From contig NZ_CANMMT010000002.1 of assembly GCF_947499065.1 (NCBI RefSeq), forward strand, positions 371,313-435,312: 64,000 bases of DNA, given 5' to 3'. Below the pieces are notes generated by a model. It was not told the origin of the DNA, did no database searches, and saw only the letters and a list, made by a program, of their open reading frames with translations. The translations under genes were made by a program, and so were the position numbers. Position 1 is the first letter of the stretch. The number at the start of each line of letters is the position of its first letter. Of the stretch, positions 26,010 through 35,838 are shown in pieces. Source of the DNA: an uncultured Tenacibaculum sp. (GTDB taxonomy: Bacteria > Bacteroidota > Bacteroidia > Flavobacteriales > Flavobacteriaceae).

Positions 26010-27062
26010 TTGAATCACGAAAAATACATAAAACGCTGTTTGGAATTAGCAGAGAAAGGGATAGGTACTGCACGCCCTAATCCATCTGTTGGGGCAGTGG
26101 TTGTTTATCAAGACCGTATTATAGGTGAAGGGTATACAAGCGTCTATGGGGGAAATCATGCAGAAGTAAATGCAATTCATGCAGTTAAGAATAAAGAACA
26201 GCTAAAGGAAGCTACTATATATGTAACGCTAGAGCCATGTTCACATTATGGTAAAACTCCACCTTGTGCAGATTTAATTGTTAGAAGTCAAATACCTAAT
26301 GTGGTAATTGGTTGTATCGATACGAATAGTTTGGTAGCAGGAAAAGGTGTAGAGCGATTAAGAAAAGCAGGATGCTCTGTAACTGTAGGAGTATTAGAAA
26401 AAGAGTGTAAAGAGCAGCATAAACGATTTTTTACAGTACAAAACAAAAAGCGTCCGTATATCATATTAAAATGGGCGGAAACCAATGATGGTTTTATAGC
26501 TCCTATAACCAAAGATGAACAAAAGCCTGTTTGGATTTCAAATCAATATTCACAACAATTAGTTCATAAGTGGAGAAGTGAAGAACATGCCATTTTGGTT
26601 GGAACTAATACGGTAATAGCAGATAATCCTTCGTTAACTGTACGTAGTTGGACTGGACATAATCCTATAAGAATAGTATTAGATAAAAACTTGAGAATAC
26701 CACAAGAAGCAAATGTGTTTGGTGGTAATGTGAAAACTATTCTTGTAACAGAAACTAGAGAAGAGGAGAGGCAGATTTCAGAAGAAAAAGAAAATATTGT
26801 TTATGAGGAAATAGATTCCAAAGCAAATATTGCTCAGCAGATATGTGAAGTTTTACAAAAACATCATATTCAATCGGTAATTGTAGAAGGAGGTACTAAA
26901 ACTTTGCAAACATTTATAGATGCTGAATTATGGGATGAAGCTAGAGTTTTTGTAGGGAATATAGAATTTAGAAATGGAGTTAAGGCTCCAGAGATAAAAG
27001 GAAAAATAATAAATAAAGAAAGCATCGATAACGATGTGTTAAAGATATATTTAAATGATTAA
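26010..27062 (+). CDS. ribD: Bifunctional riboflavin deaminase/reductase RibD
   Basis: A 350-residue RibD, which deaminates and then reduces the pyrimidine intermediate of riboflavin synthesis. The N-terminal cytidine-deaminase-like half has zinc ligands H50 (HAEVNAI, with the catalytic E52), C77 and C86 (PCSHYGKTPPC). The C-terminal half is the NADPH-dependent reductase (PYIILKWAETNDGFI, ILVGTNTVIADNPSLTVR, VEGGTKTLQTFI). The protein start aligns with a TTG codon at 26010 because the family opening HEKYIKRCLELA follows at once and no ATG is available in the right place. It overlaps the HAD gene by 8 bp. Confidence 0.95.
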   Translation: MNHEKYIKRCLELAEKGIGTARPNPSVGAVVVYQDRIIGEGYTSVYGGNHAEVNAIHAVKNKEQLKEATIYVTLEPCSHYGKTPPCADLIVRSQIPNVVIGCIDTNSLVAGKGVERLRKAGCSVTVGVLEKECKEQHKRFFTVQNKKRPYIILKWAETNDGFIAPITKDEQKPVWISNQYSQQLVHKWRSEEHAILVGTNTVIADNPSLTVRSWTGHNPIRIVLDKNLRIPQEANVFGGNVKTILVTETREEERQISEEKENIVYEEIDSKANIAQQICEVLQKHHIQSVIVEGGTKTLQTFIDAELWDEARVFVGNIEFRNGVKAPEIKGKIINKESIDNDVLKIYLND

Positions 27063-27663
27063 AAACATCATTTTTGATTTTGGTGATATATTCATCAATT
27101 TAGATAAGGAAGCAACCTATAGAGAATTAGCAAAATTAGGAGTAACTGATATTTCTCAAGATATGATAGAAACCTATTATAAATATGAGATGGGGCTAAT
27201 TTCTACTGATGAATTTGTTGATTTTTATCAAGTAAAATTTCCGCAATTAAATAGAGAAGATCTAGTAAATGCATGGAATGCTATTTTGTTAGATTTTCCA
27301 TTGCATAGGCTAGAGTTTCTTAAAGAACTTGTTGCTTCAAAAAAATACCGAATATTTTTATTGAGTAATACGAACGATTTGCACATTTCGTGGATTCAAA
27401 ACGATTGGGGAGCAACATTATATAATGAATTTAAAAGTTGTTTTGAGCAATTTTATTTATCGCATGAGATAAACTTTAGAAAGCCGAATGCGAATATTTA
27501 TGAATTTGTATTGAATGAAAATAATTTGAATCCATCTGAAACAATCTTTATTGATGATACAGAGGAAAATACAAATGCAGCAAAAGAATTAGGAATACAC
27601 GTTTGGAATTTAGCTCCTGGAAAAGAAGATGTAGTTGATTTATTAAAGAGGAAAGAATTTTAA
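27055..27663 (+). CDS. HAD-superfamily hydrolase, YihX-like
   Basis: A 202-residue HAD phosphatase-type protein. Motif I is IIFDFGDIFINLD, in which the usual second Asp of DxDxT/V is Gly-Asp (FDFGDI) as is common in the YihX/epoxide-hydrolase-like group. Motif II is LLSNTND, motif III K in INFRKPNANIYEF, and motif IV IFIDDTEENTNAAKELG. Such enzymes dephosphorylate sugar phosphates or similar. It overlaps ribD by 8 bp; one could imagine it supplying the missing phosphatase step of riboflavin synthesis, but this is only a positional guess. Confidence 0.9.
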   Translation: MIKNIIFDFGDIFINLDKEATYRELAKLGVTDISQDMIETYYKYEMGLISTDEFVDFYQVKFPQLNREDLVNAWNAILLDFPLHRLEFLKELVASKKYRIFLLSNTNDLHISWIQNDWGATLYNEFKSCFEQFYLSHEINFRKPNANIYEFVLNENNLNPSETIFIDDTEENTNAAKELGIHVWNLAPGKEDVVDLLKRKEF

Positions 27664-27664
27664 A

Positions 27665-28528
27665 GTGGATTATTTAATATTAAGTGTTTTAGTCTCTAGT
27701 TTATTGTTTGTAATCTTTAAGCTATTTGATGTTTTTAAGATTAATACATTACAAGCGATTGTAGTAAATTATGCTATAGCCTTATCTTTTGGTTTATTTA
27801 CTTCCGATATATCAATGTCTGTAGTAGAAATACCAGAGCAGCCGTGGTTTTTTGGAGCATTTTGTTTAGGGTTTTTATTCATAACAGTATTCAATGTTAT
27901 GGGGCTTACAGCACAAAAAAACGGACTTTCGGTAGCTTCAGTTGCAGGAAAAATGTCGGTAGTTATTCCTATAATTGTAGGGATTGTTGTTTATAAAGAA
28001 AGTGTTGGTTTTGTAAAGGTTGTAGGGATTTTAATGGCTTTAATAGCAGTTTATTTATCTTCAGCAAAAAGTGATACTTCTCCCGTAAAGTTTAAAAATT
28101 TAGTATTTCCATTATTGTTATTTGTTGGTTCTGGATGTATTGATGCAGGATTGAAATATGTAGAGAGTACATCTGTACCAGACGGAACAGTACCTATGTT
28201 TTTAGGAACAATATTCGGTTGTGCATTTATATTAGGAACTTTCTTTGTAATTATCCAAATGATTAACGGTAAGTTTCAGTTTCATTGGAAAAATTTAATA
28301 GGAGGGATAGCTTTGGGTATTCCAAATTATTATTCAATGGAGTTTTTAATTAAAGCATTGCAAACAAAAGGATTGGAGAGTTCTACTATATTTACTATCA
28401 ACAATGTATCAATTGTAATTTTGACTACGGTTTTTGCTTTGTTATTTTTTAAGGAAAGATTGATTAAAAAGAATTGGGTGGGTATAGGATTAGCGATAAT
28501 TAGTATTTTATTAGTAGCTTCGGCATAA
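27665..28528 (+). CDS. DMT/EamA-family transporter
   Basis: A 287-residue inner-membrane protein with about ten hydrophobic segments in two EamA-like halves; the first half ends in the typical GILMALIAVYLSS, the second in VALLFFKERLIKKNWVGIGLAIISILLVAS (with the conserved F-K-E). The substrate is unknown. It starts with GTG one base after the HAD stop codon and overlaps the following YigZ gene by one base, so the run ribD-HAD-DMT-YigZ is probably one transcript. Confidence 0.87.
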   Translation: MDYLILSVLVSSLLFVIFKLFDVFKINTLQAIVVNYAIALSFGLFTSDISMSVVEIPEQPWFFGAFCLGFLFITVFNVMGLTAQKNGLSVASVAGKMSVVIPIIVGIVVYKESVGFVKVVGILMALIAVYLSSAKSDTSPVKFKNLVFPLLLFVGSGCIDAGLKYVESTSVPDGTVPMFLGTIFGCAFILGTFFVIIQMINGKFQFHWKNLIGGIALGIPNYYSMEFLIKALQTKGLESSTIFTINNVSIVILTTVFALLFFKERLIKKNWVGIGLAIISILLVASA

Positions 28529-29142
28529 TGGAAGAGATTAAAGACACATATAAAACAATTGATGTTCCTTCAGAAGAAACCTTGTTTAAAGATAGAAACA
28601 GTAAGTTTTTTGGTTATGCATTTCCTGTGTTTTCTGAAGAAGATATCAAAGAAGCTTTAGAGGGCTTAAAAAAGAAACATCATTCTGCACGTCACTTTTG
28701 TTATGCATGGCAACTTGGTACTGAAAAGATTCGATTTAGGGCTAATGACGACGGTGAGCCAAGTAATTCGGCAGGACAACCAATTTATGGGCAAATTCAA
28801 GCCTTTGAAGTAACTAATATATTAATAGTGTCTGTTCGTTATTTTGGAGGAACTAAACTAGGAGTAGGAGGTTTAATAAATGCTTATCGAACTTCAGCTC
28901 AATTTGCTTTAGAAGCATCGGAAATTATTGAGAAAACAATAGATATTCGATATAAATTGACTTTTGAATACGATATGATGAATAAAGTTCAGCGTATTAT
29001 AAAAGAAAGAAATTTAACTATCGTAGCTCAAAAATTAGAAATGAATTGCGAGTATACTATTTCTGTCCGTAAAAAGGAATCACAAACCATATTTGAAATT
29101 TTTGATACGTTGTTTAAGGTAGAGATTGAAGAGTTGGAATAG
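28528..29142 (+). CDS. YigZ/IMPACT-family protein
   Basis: A 204-residue protein of the YigZ/IMPACT family. The conserved N-terminal domain (about 20-125) includes KFFGYAFPVFSEEDI, HHSARHFCYAWQLG, DDGEPSNSAGQPIYGQI and VSVRYFGGTKLGVGGLINAYR. A C-terminal ferredoxin-like DUF1949-type domain follows (about 140-204). In eukaryotes IMPACT regulates GCN2; the bacterial function is not settled. Last gene of the ribD-containing run; a 570-bp gap follows. Confidence 0.93.
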   Translation: MEEIKDTYKTIDVPSEETLFKDRNSKFFGYAFPVFSEEDIKEALEGLKKKHHSARHFCYAWQLGTEKIRFRANDDGEPSNSAGQPIYGQIQAFEVTNILIVSVRYFGGTKLGVGGLINAYRTSAQFALEASEIIEKTIDIRYKLTFEYDMMNKVQRIIKERNLTIVAQKLEMNCEYTISVRKKESQTIFEIFDTLFKVEIEELE

Positions 29143-29484
29143 ACTTAGTGTTGATTTTTCGTTTGATTTTTAGACTCTTTTTGAATATGCTAAATATCGT
29201 TGATTAGGCATTCTAATTTATCGTAATCACGTATAAGTTTGGTTTTAAACTAAAAGTATACTAATTAATGGAACCTTAAAATATTTATTTGGAAGAAAAA
29301 AAGATAATCGATATGAACTTTTTGGTGTTAAAACATATGTTTTATGTGGTAAATGATATAGCGGATTAAAATTTCTTCATAATAAAGTTTGAAATGGAGA
29401 ATTGAGTGAAATTATTGGGATGTAGATAAGAACTTTTTCCTTTACTATTTGACAGGAGATTTAGTTTAGGCTAACTCTAAATAT

Positions 29485-29520
29485 AAAAACTACTTTAATG
29501 AAAATTAAGGTAGTTTTTTT
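29485..29520 (+). terminator. Rho-independent terminator
   Basis: The arms AAAAACTACTTTAAT and ATTAAGGTAGTTTTT pair with one G-T wobble around a GAAA loop, followed by a T run. It lies 340 bp after YigZ, so it may have ended a now-lost gene in the gap. Confidence 0.75.
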
Positions 29521-29580
29521 ATGCAAAAAAAACAGCTAATTTTTTAAACGAAGATGACAAGAAAAAAGTTATTTCATGCA

Positions 29581-29630
29581 AATTAAAACTATTAGGAATA
29601 ATTTAAAACTTCTAGCGATTATTTAAAACT
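29581..29630. repeat. Three direct repeats at exact 20-bp spacing upstream of the Rhs operon
   Basis: AATTAAAACT at 29581, ATTTAAAACT at 29601 and ATTTAAAACT at 29621 recur with a 20-bp period, about two helical turns. They lie 83-132 bp before the first gene of the Rhs unit. Evenly phased half-sites like these suit a regulator that binds on one face of DNA, though no protein is identified. Confidence 0.55.
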
Positions 29631-29712
29631 ACAGGTTTTTGTGGTTTAATAATGAGGTGGTTAACTTAGTTTCGATAAAAGAAAGTGAATTGCTAACTTC
29701 AATATAATTCTT

Positions 29713-30081
29713 ATGAAAAAGTCTATAGTAAGCATTATTATAATGCTTTTAATTCTACTTGTAAGTACCCCAATTACAATATCTCACAAACAACACCTCA
29801 TTAGCTATGTTATTCCAGTCTTAAATTCTGATAATGATAGAGTTCAAGGATTTTATGTTAAGGAAAGAAGCCTTAGATATTGGTTGATTGAGCTTAAAAA
29901 GTGTTTTTCAGATACACAAATAACCACATTTACTTACGGTCTATTAGTTAGAACAATAGGTGTTACAGATTCAAGAGGTCAACTCTTGTGTTATGAATTC
30001 GGTGATTTTAACCAATTAAAATTTATAAAAAACAATGAAGGAAAGCTATTAAAAGAAATAATACATAATTATAAAAACTAG
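29713..30081 (+). CDS. Small secreted hypothetical protein upstream of Rhs
   Basis: A 122-residue protein with an N-terminal hydrophobic stretch (about 5-23) followed by TPITISHK, compatible with a signal peptide or anchor. The rest is soluble with no family I recognise (YWLIELKKCFSDTQITTFTYG, VTDSRGQLLCYEFGDFNQL). It lies six bases before the Rhs start and is surely co-transcribed with it. It could assist export or folding of the Rhs protein, but this is inferred only from position. Confidence 0.6.
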   Translation: MKKSIVSIIIMLLILLVSTPITISHKQHLISYVIPVLNSDNDRVQGFYVKERSLRYWLIELKKCFSDTQITTFTYGLLVRTIGVTDSRGQLLCYEFGDFNQLKFIKNNEGKLLKEIIHNYKN

Positions 30082-30087
30082 TAGGCT

Positions 30088-33000
30088 ATGAAAAAACTAG
30101 AAAAACAATTATTGCTACTCTTATTACTTTTAGGAGGAGTAATTTATGGGCAACTTATAGAAAGAGGCGATGTAAATGATGTTGAGCCAGGAAACTACAT
30201 AAGAGGGTTCATAGAATTAATCGGAATTTATGGTCCAACTAACGTAGATTTGAATAGTGTACATACTTATAAGTTAATATCTATTGGGCATATACAGCCA
30301 AGCAATGAAGTATGGCAGGTTTCAGGGGGAACAATAATTAATAGTTCTGCAACCCAAGCAACCATAAAATGGACAAGTTTAGGAAGTGGAAAAATTATCT
30401 ATAGAAGTCGTTTAGGTTTTGGATTGTTTATGGGGCTAAGTAATATAACGGTAAACCAAGCAGTGACACCAGCGCCATCAGCACCAATAATTTTAATTGA
30501 AAATTGTGGAAGAGCGCTTTTATCAAAAGGTATACCACCAAAAGGAGTTACTTGGTATTGGCAAGGAACCAATGGTAATGGAACTGCTGAATATGATTCA
30601 AGTAATCTTTACCCTGTAACTAGTTCAGGACGATATTATTTGCGAGCGCGAAATGATAGAAGTGGACTATGGAGTGCTAGTTCATCTTCTGTACAAATTA
30701 CAATTAAAACGATTCCAGATATACCTCCCGTTCCAATAATTACAAAAAATTGCGGAAGTACGGTATTAACTAAAGGAAGTCAACCAAGTGGTATTACGTA
30801 TTACTGGCAGTCAAGTGTTAATGGAACATCAACAAGTAATTCATCAAGTAGTATAACAAGAACCAGTGGTTCTGTATATTATTTAAGAGCGAGAAATAAC
30901 AGTACAGATTGTTGGAGTTCAGCAAGGGCGGTAAGTTATAGTGTTAAAAGTATTCCATCTATACCGCCAACAGTGTCTGTATCTAACAACTGTGGAAGTT
31001 CAGTATTAACTAAAGGAAGTCAACCAAGTGGAATTACATTTTACTGGCAATCGAGTGCAGGTGGAACATCAACAAGTAATTCATCGAGTAGTATAACAAG
31101 AACCAGTGGTTCTGTATATTATTTAAGAGCGAGAAATAACAGTACAGGCTGTTGGAGTTCAGCAAGAGCGGTAAGTTATAGTGTAAAAACAATTCCATCA
31201 ATACCTCCAGCAGCGTCAGTAGTTAATAACTGTGGAAGTTCTGTATTAACTAAAGGAAGCCAACCAAGTGGTATTACATTTTACTGGCAATCAAGTTCAA
31301 ATGGAACATCAACAAGTAATTCATCGAGTAGTATAACAAGAACCAGTGGTTCTGTATATTATTTAAGAGCTAGAAATAACAGTACAGGATGCTGGAGTTC
31401 AGTAAGATCGGTAAGTTATAGTGTAAAAACAATTCCTTCAGTACCGCCAACAGCATCAGTAGTTAACAACTGTGGAAGTTCTGTATTAACCAAAGGAAGC
31501 CAACCAAGTGGAGTTACATTTTACTGGCAGTCAAGTTCAAGTGGGACATCAACAAGTAATTCATCGAGTAGTATAACAAGAACCAGTGGTTCTGTATATT
31601 ATTTAAGAGCTAGAAATAACAGTACAGGATGTTGGAGTTCAGCAAGGGCGGTAAGTTATAGTGTAAAAACAATTCCTTCAGTACCGCCAGCAGCATCAGT
31701 AGTTAACAACTGTGGAAGTTCAGTATTAACCAAAGGAGGTCAACCAAGTGGTATTACATTTTACTGGCAATCGAGTGCAGGTGGAACATCAACAAGTAAT
31801 TCATCAAGTAGTATAACAAAAACCAGTGGTTCTGTATATTATTTAAGAGCACGTAATAATAGTACAGGATGTTGGAGTTCGGCAAGAGCTGTAAGTTATA
31901 GTATTAAAAATATTCCATCAATACCTCCAGTAGTATCAGTGGTAAACAATTGTGGAAGTACAGTATTAATCAAAGGAAGTCAACCAAGTGGAATTACATT
32001 TTATTGGCAATCAAGTGCAATTGGAACATCAACAAGTAATTCATTGAGTAGTATTACAAGAACTAGTGGTTCTGTGTATTATTTAAGAGCAAGAAATAAT
32101 AGTAGTGGTTGCTGGGGAAGTGCTAGAACAATAAGCTATACAATCCAACAATCATCAATATGGTATGCAGATACGGATGGCGATGGTTATGGAAATGCAT
32201 CTAGTACTAAAAGAGCTTGTTCAAAACCATTGGGTTATGTTTCGAATTCAAGCGATTATAACGATGGTACAGTGAATATAACTAACATAGCTCCACAAAC
32301 ATTTTATTTAGATGCGGATAATGACGGCTTTGGAGATCCAAACAATAGTGTTTATTACAGTGTAAAACCAGCAGGTTATGTAACAAATAATACCGATGCT
32401 TGTCCGAATGAAGCAGGAACCAATAATGGATGTACTTATACGCCAGTAGTTTTTAGCAATGAAAACTATGTGTTTAGTAGAACCTATAGAAAAGCAATGA
32501 CAAGTCCATCAGAAATTACTAGTTCAAGCGATGTTTTAGAGAGTGTTGCTTATTTTGATGGATTAGGAAGAGGGAAGCAAAATATAGGTATCCGTCAAGG
32601 AACTAGTGGAAAGGATATTGTTACCCATATGGAATATGATGCATACGGACGTCAAACCAAAGAGTATCTGCCTTATGCAGCAACTACTCAAAACGGACAG
32701 ATAAGAGCAGGGGATGTAGCAACAGAAACTAAAGGTTATTATCAAGCTAATTATAGTGAAGATTTTGCAGGAGTATCTTTACCTAATGTAAATGCCTATT
32801 CAGAAAAAGTATTAGAAAGTTCACCATTAGCCAGTGTATTAGAACAAGCAGCACCAGGACAAGATTGGCGTTTAGGAGGAGGACATGAAATAAAGTTCGA
32901 CTACCAAGTGAATGTAAAGGATAAAGTAAAAGTTTTTGGAGTAGTAACAACGTTTGCAAGCAATACTTATACCCCAAGTTTAACAGGAGGAACCGCTTTT

Positions 33001-35838
33001 TATCCAGCAAGAACTTTGTATAAAACAGTTACCAAGGATGAGAATTGGACGTCAGGTTTAGATCATACTACCGAAGAGTTTAAGAACAAGCAAGGACAGG
33101 TAATTTTAAAACGTACCTATAACAATAGCCAAAAACACGATACTTATTATGTGTATGATGATTATGGAAACTTAACCTATGTGTTACCACCAAAAATGCA
33201 AGGTACTACAGCATTGTTAACTACAATAAACAATAAGTTAAACGACTTAGGGTACCAATATAAATATGATCATAGAAACCGTTTGATAGAAAAGAAGATA
33301 CCAGGAAAAGATTGGGAGTATATTGTATATGATAATTTAGATAGACCAGTACTTACTCAAGATGCAAATTTACGAGCACAAAAGAATTGGTTATTTACCA
33401 AGTATGATGCCTTAGGAAGAGTTGTGTATACAGGAAATTATAACGATAATAGTAATAGAATAAGAATACAATTACAAGAGGTTTTAAATAACTTGACTTT
33501 AAATAATTTATATGAAGAGATTACAGGTTTAAATACTATAAGTGGTGCACCAGTATTTTATACATATAAATCATTTCCAAACACTAATGCAGTAACAATA
33601 TATACAGTCAACTATTACGATACTTATCTAGATTTACCAGCAGGATTAACAGCTACAGTAACTACAAGTTATGGTAAAACATCAACAACAAATACAAAAG
33701 GATTAGCAACAGTAAGTAAAGTACGTGTATTAGGAACAAATAACTGGATAACTACAGTAACCTATTACGATGAAAAGGCACGTCCAATTTATGTGTATTC
33801 AAAGAATGACGAATTACAAACAGTAGATATTGTAGAGAGTAAGTTAGATGACTTTACAGGAAGAGTCTTGGAAACAAAGACTAGACATAAAAAGACAGGA
33901 AAAGCAGATATAGTAACAGTAGATAAGTTTTACTATGATAATTTAGACAGGCTAACCAAACAAACCCAAACTATAGGAAGTAGTACAGAGGTAATAGCAG
34001 AGAATAGTTATGATGAGTTAGGGCAGTTAGTAGAAAAGAAAGTAGGAGGAAAAATAACTCAGTCTAGATTGCAGGTAATTGATTACAAATACAATGTACG
34101 AGGATGGCTAAAAAACATTAATCAAGACACGAATAATGACAACGATTTATTTAACTTTAGCCTAAAGTATAACGACATAACAGATGCTAACAAACGTTTA
34201 TATAACGGAAACATTAGCCAAACCAGTTGGAATACTTTAAATACAGATGCAAGTTCAAAAACATATACCTATACCTACGATGGATTGAACCGAATCTCAA
34301 GCGCAATCGGAGGTGGAAACTCAAATTACGACTTATCGAATGTTACCTATGATAAAATGGGTAATATTCTATCGCTTACAAGAAAAGGTCATTTAAATAG
34401 TGGAGCTACCTCTTTTGGGGTAATGGATAATTTATCATATACCTATGACAATGGGAATAAACTCTTAAAAGTTACTGATACAGGAAATAAAACCTATGGT
34501 TTTAAAGATGGTATAAACACAGGTAATGACTACACGTATGATATAAATGGTAATTTAATATCAGATACTAATAAGGGAATTACAAGTATAAAATATAATC
34601 ATCTTAATATGCCTATTGAGATTAAGTTTAATAATTCTGATAATAGAAAAATAAACTATACTTATACGGCAGATGGTAAAACAATAAGAAAAGTTACTAA
34701 TGATAATGGGAATATAACTAAAGTAGATTATGCAGGCAATTATGTATATGAAAATAACTCTTTGGACTTTTTTAATCACAAAGAAGGTTATTTTAATGTA
34801 ACTTCTAGTAATAGTAATTTGAGTGGTAATTATGTTTTTCAATATTTAGACCATTTAGGTAATATAAGATTGTCTTACTCAGATTCAAATAACAATGGAG
34901 TAATATCTCAAGATGAAATTATTAAAGAAGATTCATATTATCCATTTGGTTTGAAAATGCGAGGTTTTAATAATATTACTACCAGTCATGGTAGTTCGAT
35001 AGCTCAGAAGAAACTTTATAACGGAAAAATACTTGATGAAGATTTAGGCTTAAACTGGTATCATTATGGATTCAGAATGTATGATGTAGTTATAGGTAGA
35101 TTCCCGAGTATAGACCCTGCTTCTGATAAATTCCCTCATGTTTCTACATATAATTATGCTGAAAATGAGCCTGTTGGTAGTATTGATTTATGGGGTTTAC
35201 AAAGGTGGAAGGTTAATGGTAGGGAAAGGACTAGCCATTATAATAAAACTACAGTAAATATAAGAACAGGTGGTTTTGCAATGAGACATCCTCAAGCAGC
35301 TTTAAAAATAGGAAAGTATGAATCAGGCTCAAGTAATATCTCAACTACATCTGCTAATCTTGCTATAAATTCTGCCAAAGGAAAAAATATGTCTACTGGT
35401 ATAGGAAGTCAAAGAAATGCTCTAAGACACGGAATCTGGTCTGCTTCAATTGCTGCGAAGTTTGGAGAAGGAATAGCAAAAAGAGCTACTAATGCCCATG
35501 AAGGTATAGGACTCTTAGCAAAATCAGAAATAAGCACAAATACAGGTTTCAATAGTAAAAATGAAGACTTTGCTGACAGTATTGTTGATTTATTAAATAA
35601 TGAAATAGGAATTCAAATTGGTATTGATAATCCAGATGCGAGCCCTCAAGATTTAGCAAAAATAGTACTAAAAGAGTTCAAGAACGTTGGTTTTTATACT
35701 TTTACAACAAATAAAAAAGGAGAAATCAGAATAGCAAAAACTAGAATAACTACGAAGCAATATAATAATGCTCTGAAAACTTTACAACAAATAGAAGACA
35801 AAAAGAAAAAAGAAGCTTCCAATGATGAAAAAAAATAG
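30088..35838 (+). CDS. Large Rhs-repeat polymorphic toxin with DUF6973-like C terminus
   Basis: A 1916-residue secreted Rhs protein. In order: Sec signal peptide (about 1-22, ending IYGQ), a PKD/Ig-like segment (about 50-130), seven 80-residue repeats (about 133-690; key words NCGSSVLTKGSQPSG, FYWQSS, YYLRARNNS), calcium-binding-like DTDGDGYGN and DADNDGFGD segments (about 691-790), a DUF6443-like start of the Rhs shell (about 795-905), YD repeats (about 950-1580), and the Rhs core (about 1610-1704; YYPFGLKMRG, GLNWYHYGFRMYD, GRFPSIDPASDKFP, NEPVGSIDLWG). The last 210 residues differ from the core and contain RNALRHGIWSASIA and NAHEGIG, a pattern of DUF6973. This variable tip is the likely effector. 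A lipoprotein gene overlaps the 3' end by 17 bp. No T6SS or PAAR genes are present; the export route beyond Sec is unknown. Confidence 0.92.
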   Translation: MKKLEKQLLLLLLLLGGVIYGQLIERGDVNDVEPGNYIRGFIELIGIYGPTNVDLNSVHTYKLISIGHIQPSNEVWQVSGGTIINSSATQATIKWTSLGSGKIIYRSRLGFGLFMGLSNITVNQAVTPAPSAPIILIENCGRALLSKGIPPKGVTWYWQGTNGNGTAEYDSSNLYPVTSSGRYYLRARNDRSGLWSASSSSVQITIKTIPDIPPVPIITKNCGSTVLTKGSQPSGITYYWQSSVNGTSTSNSSSSITRTSGSVYYLRARNNSTDCWSSARAVSYSVKSIPSIPPTVSVSNNCGSSVLTKGSQPSGITFYWQSSAGGTSTSNSSSSITRTSGSVYYLRARNNSTGCWSSARAVSYSVKTIPSIPPAASVVNNCGSSVLTKGSQPSGITFYWQSSSNGTSTSNSSSSITRTSGSVYYLRARNNSTGCWSSVRSVSYSVKTIPSVPPTASVVNNCGSSVLTKGSQPSGVTFYWQSSSSGTSTSNSSSSITRTSGSVYYLRARNNSTGCWSSARAVSYSVKTIPSVPPAASVVNNCGSSVLTKGGQPSGITFYWQSSAGGTSTSNSSSSITKTSGSVYYLRARNNSTGCWSSARAVSYSIKNIPSIPPVVSVVNNCGSTVLIKGSQPSGITFYWQSSAIGTSTSNSLSSITRTSGSVYYLRARNNSSGCWGSARTISYTIQQSSIWYADTDGDGYGNASSTKRACSKPLGYVSNSSDYNDGTVNITNIAPQTFYLDADNDGFGDPNNSVYYSVKPAGYVTNNTDACPNEAGTNNGCTYTPVVFSNENYVFSRTYRKAMTSPSEITSSSDVLESVAYFDGLGRGKQNIGIRQGTSGKDIVTHMEYDAYGRQTKEYLPYAATTQNGQIRAGDVATETKGYYQANYSEDFAGVSLPNVNAYSEKVLESSPLASVLEQAAPGQDWRLGGGHEIKFDYQVNVKDKVKVFGVVTTFASNTYTPSLTGGTAFYPARTLYKTVTKDENWTSGLDHTTEEFKNKQGQVILKRTYNNSQKHDTYYVYDDYGNLTYVLPPKMQGTTALLTTINNKLNDLGYQYKYDHRNRLIEKKIPGKDWEYIVYDNLDRPVLTQDANLRAQKNWLFTKYDALGRVVYTGNYNDNSNRIRIQLQEVLNNLTLNNLYEEITGLNTISGAPVFYTYKSFPNTNAVTIYTVNYYDTYLDLPAGLTATVTTSYGKTSTTNTKGLATVSKVRVLGTNNWITTVTYYDEKARPIYVYSKNDELQTVDIVESKLDDFTGRVLETKTRHKKTGKADIVTVDKFYYDNLDRLTKQTQTIGSSTEVIAENSYDELGQLVEKKVGGKITQSRLQVIDYKYNVRGWLKNINQDTNNDNDLFNFSLKYNDITDANKRLYNGNISQTSWNTLNTDASSKTYTYTYDGLNRISSAIGGGNSNYDLSNVTYDKMGNILSLTRKGHLNSGATSFGVMDNLSYTYDNGNKLLKVTDTGNKTYGFKDGINTGNDYTYDINGNLISDTNKGITSIKYNHLNMPIEIKFNNSDNRKINYTYTADGKTIRKVTNDNGNITKVDYAGNYVYENNSLDFFNHKEGYFNVTSSNSNLSGNYVFQYLDHLGNIRLSYSDSNNNGVISQDEIIKEDSYYPFGLKMRGFNNITTSHGSSIAQKKLYNGKILDEDLGLNWYHYGFRMYDVVIGRFPSIDPASDKFPHVSTYNYAENEPVGSIDLWGLQRWKVNGRERTSHYNKTTVNIRTGGFAMRHPQAALKIGKYESGSSNISTTSANLAINSAKGKNMSTGIGSQRNALRHGIWSASIAAKFGEGIAKRATNAHEGIGLLAKSEISTNTGFNSKNEDFADSIVDLLNNEIGIQIGIDNPDASPQDLAKIVLKEFKNVGFYTFTTNKKGEIRIAKTRITTKQYNNALKTLQQIEDKKKKEASNDEKK
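30484..32160 (+). repeat. 240-bp tandem repeats inside the Rhs gene
   Basis: Seven consecutive 80-codon units, beginning near 30484, 30724, 30964, 31204, 31444, 31684 and 31924. The first is diverged; units two to six are very similar at DNA level, with long shared runs such as aacaagtaattcatc and ggttctgtatattattt. Each encodes an Ig-like unit with two Cys. The period is an exact multiple of three, so units can be lost or gained without breaking the frame. Confidence 0.9.

Larger units (their letters stand above)
29143..29712. other. Non-coding gap at the start of the Rhs island
   Basis: This 570-bp stretch holds no convincing gene. All frames are broken by stops; a short open piece around 29296-29350 reads DNRYELFGVKTYVLCGK and then stops, and could be a decayed fragment, but I cannot name it. 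The stretch contains a terminator hairpin (29485-29520) and a set of 20-bp-spaced direct repeats (29581-29630) in front of the Rhs operon. The base composition is even more AT-rich than the genes around it. Confidence 0.55.

Noticed and set aside
29296..29350. Short open piece reading DNRYELFGVKTYVLCGK
   Set aside because: Too short and without start or family match; could be a decayed gene but cannot be supported as a feature.
32160..32450. Possible CRISPR-like or RNA structure after the Rhs repeats
   Set aside because: The periodicity belongs to the protein-coding Ig-like repeats; unit length is 240 bp, not repeat-spacer.
34561..34842. Minus-strand frame inside the Rhs gene
   Set aside because: Ile-rich shadow of the YD repeats; no start context and no recognisable domain.
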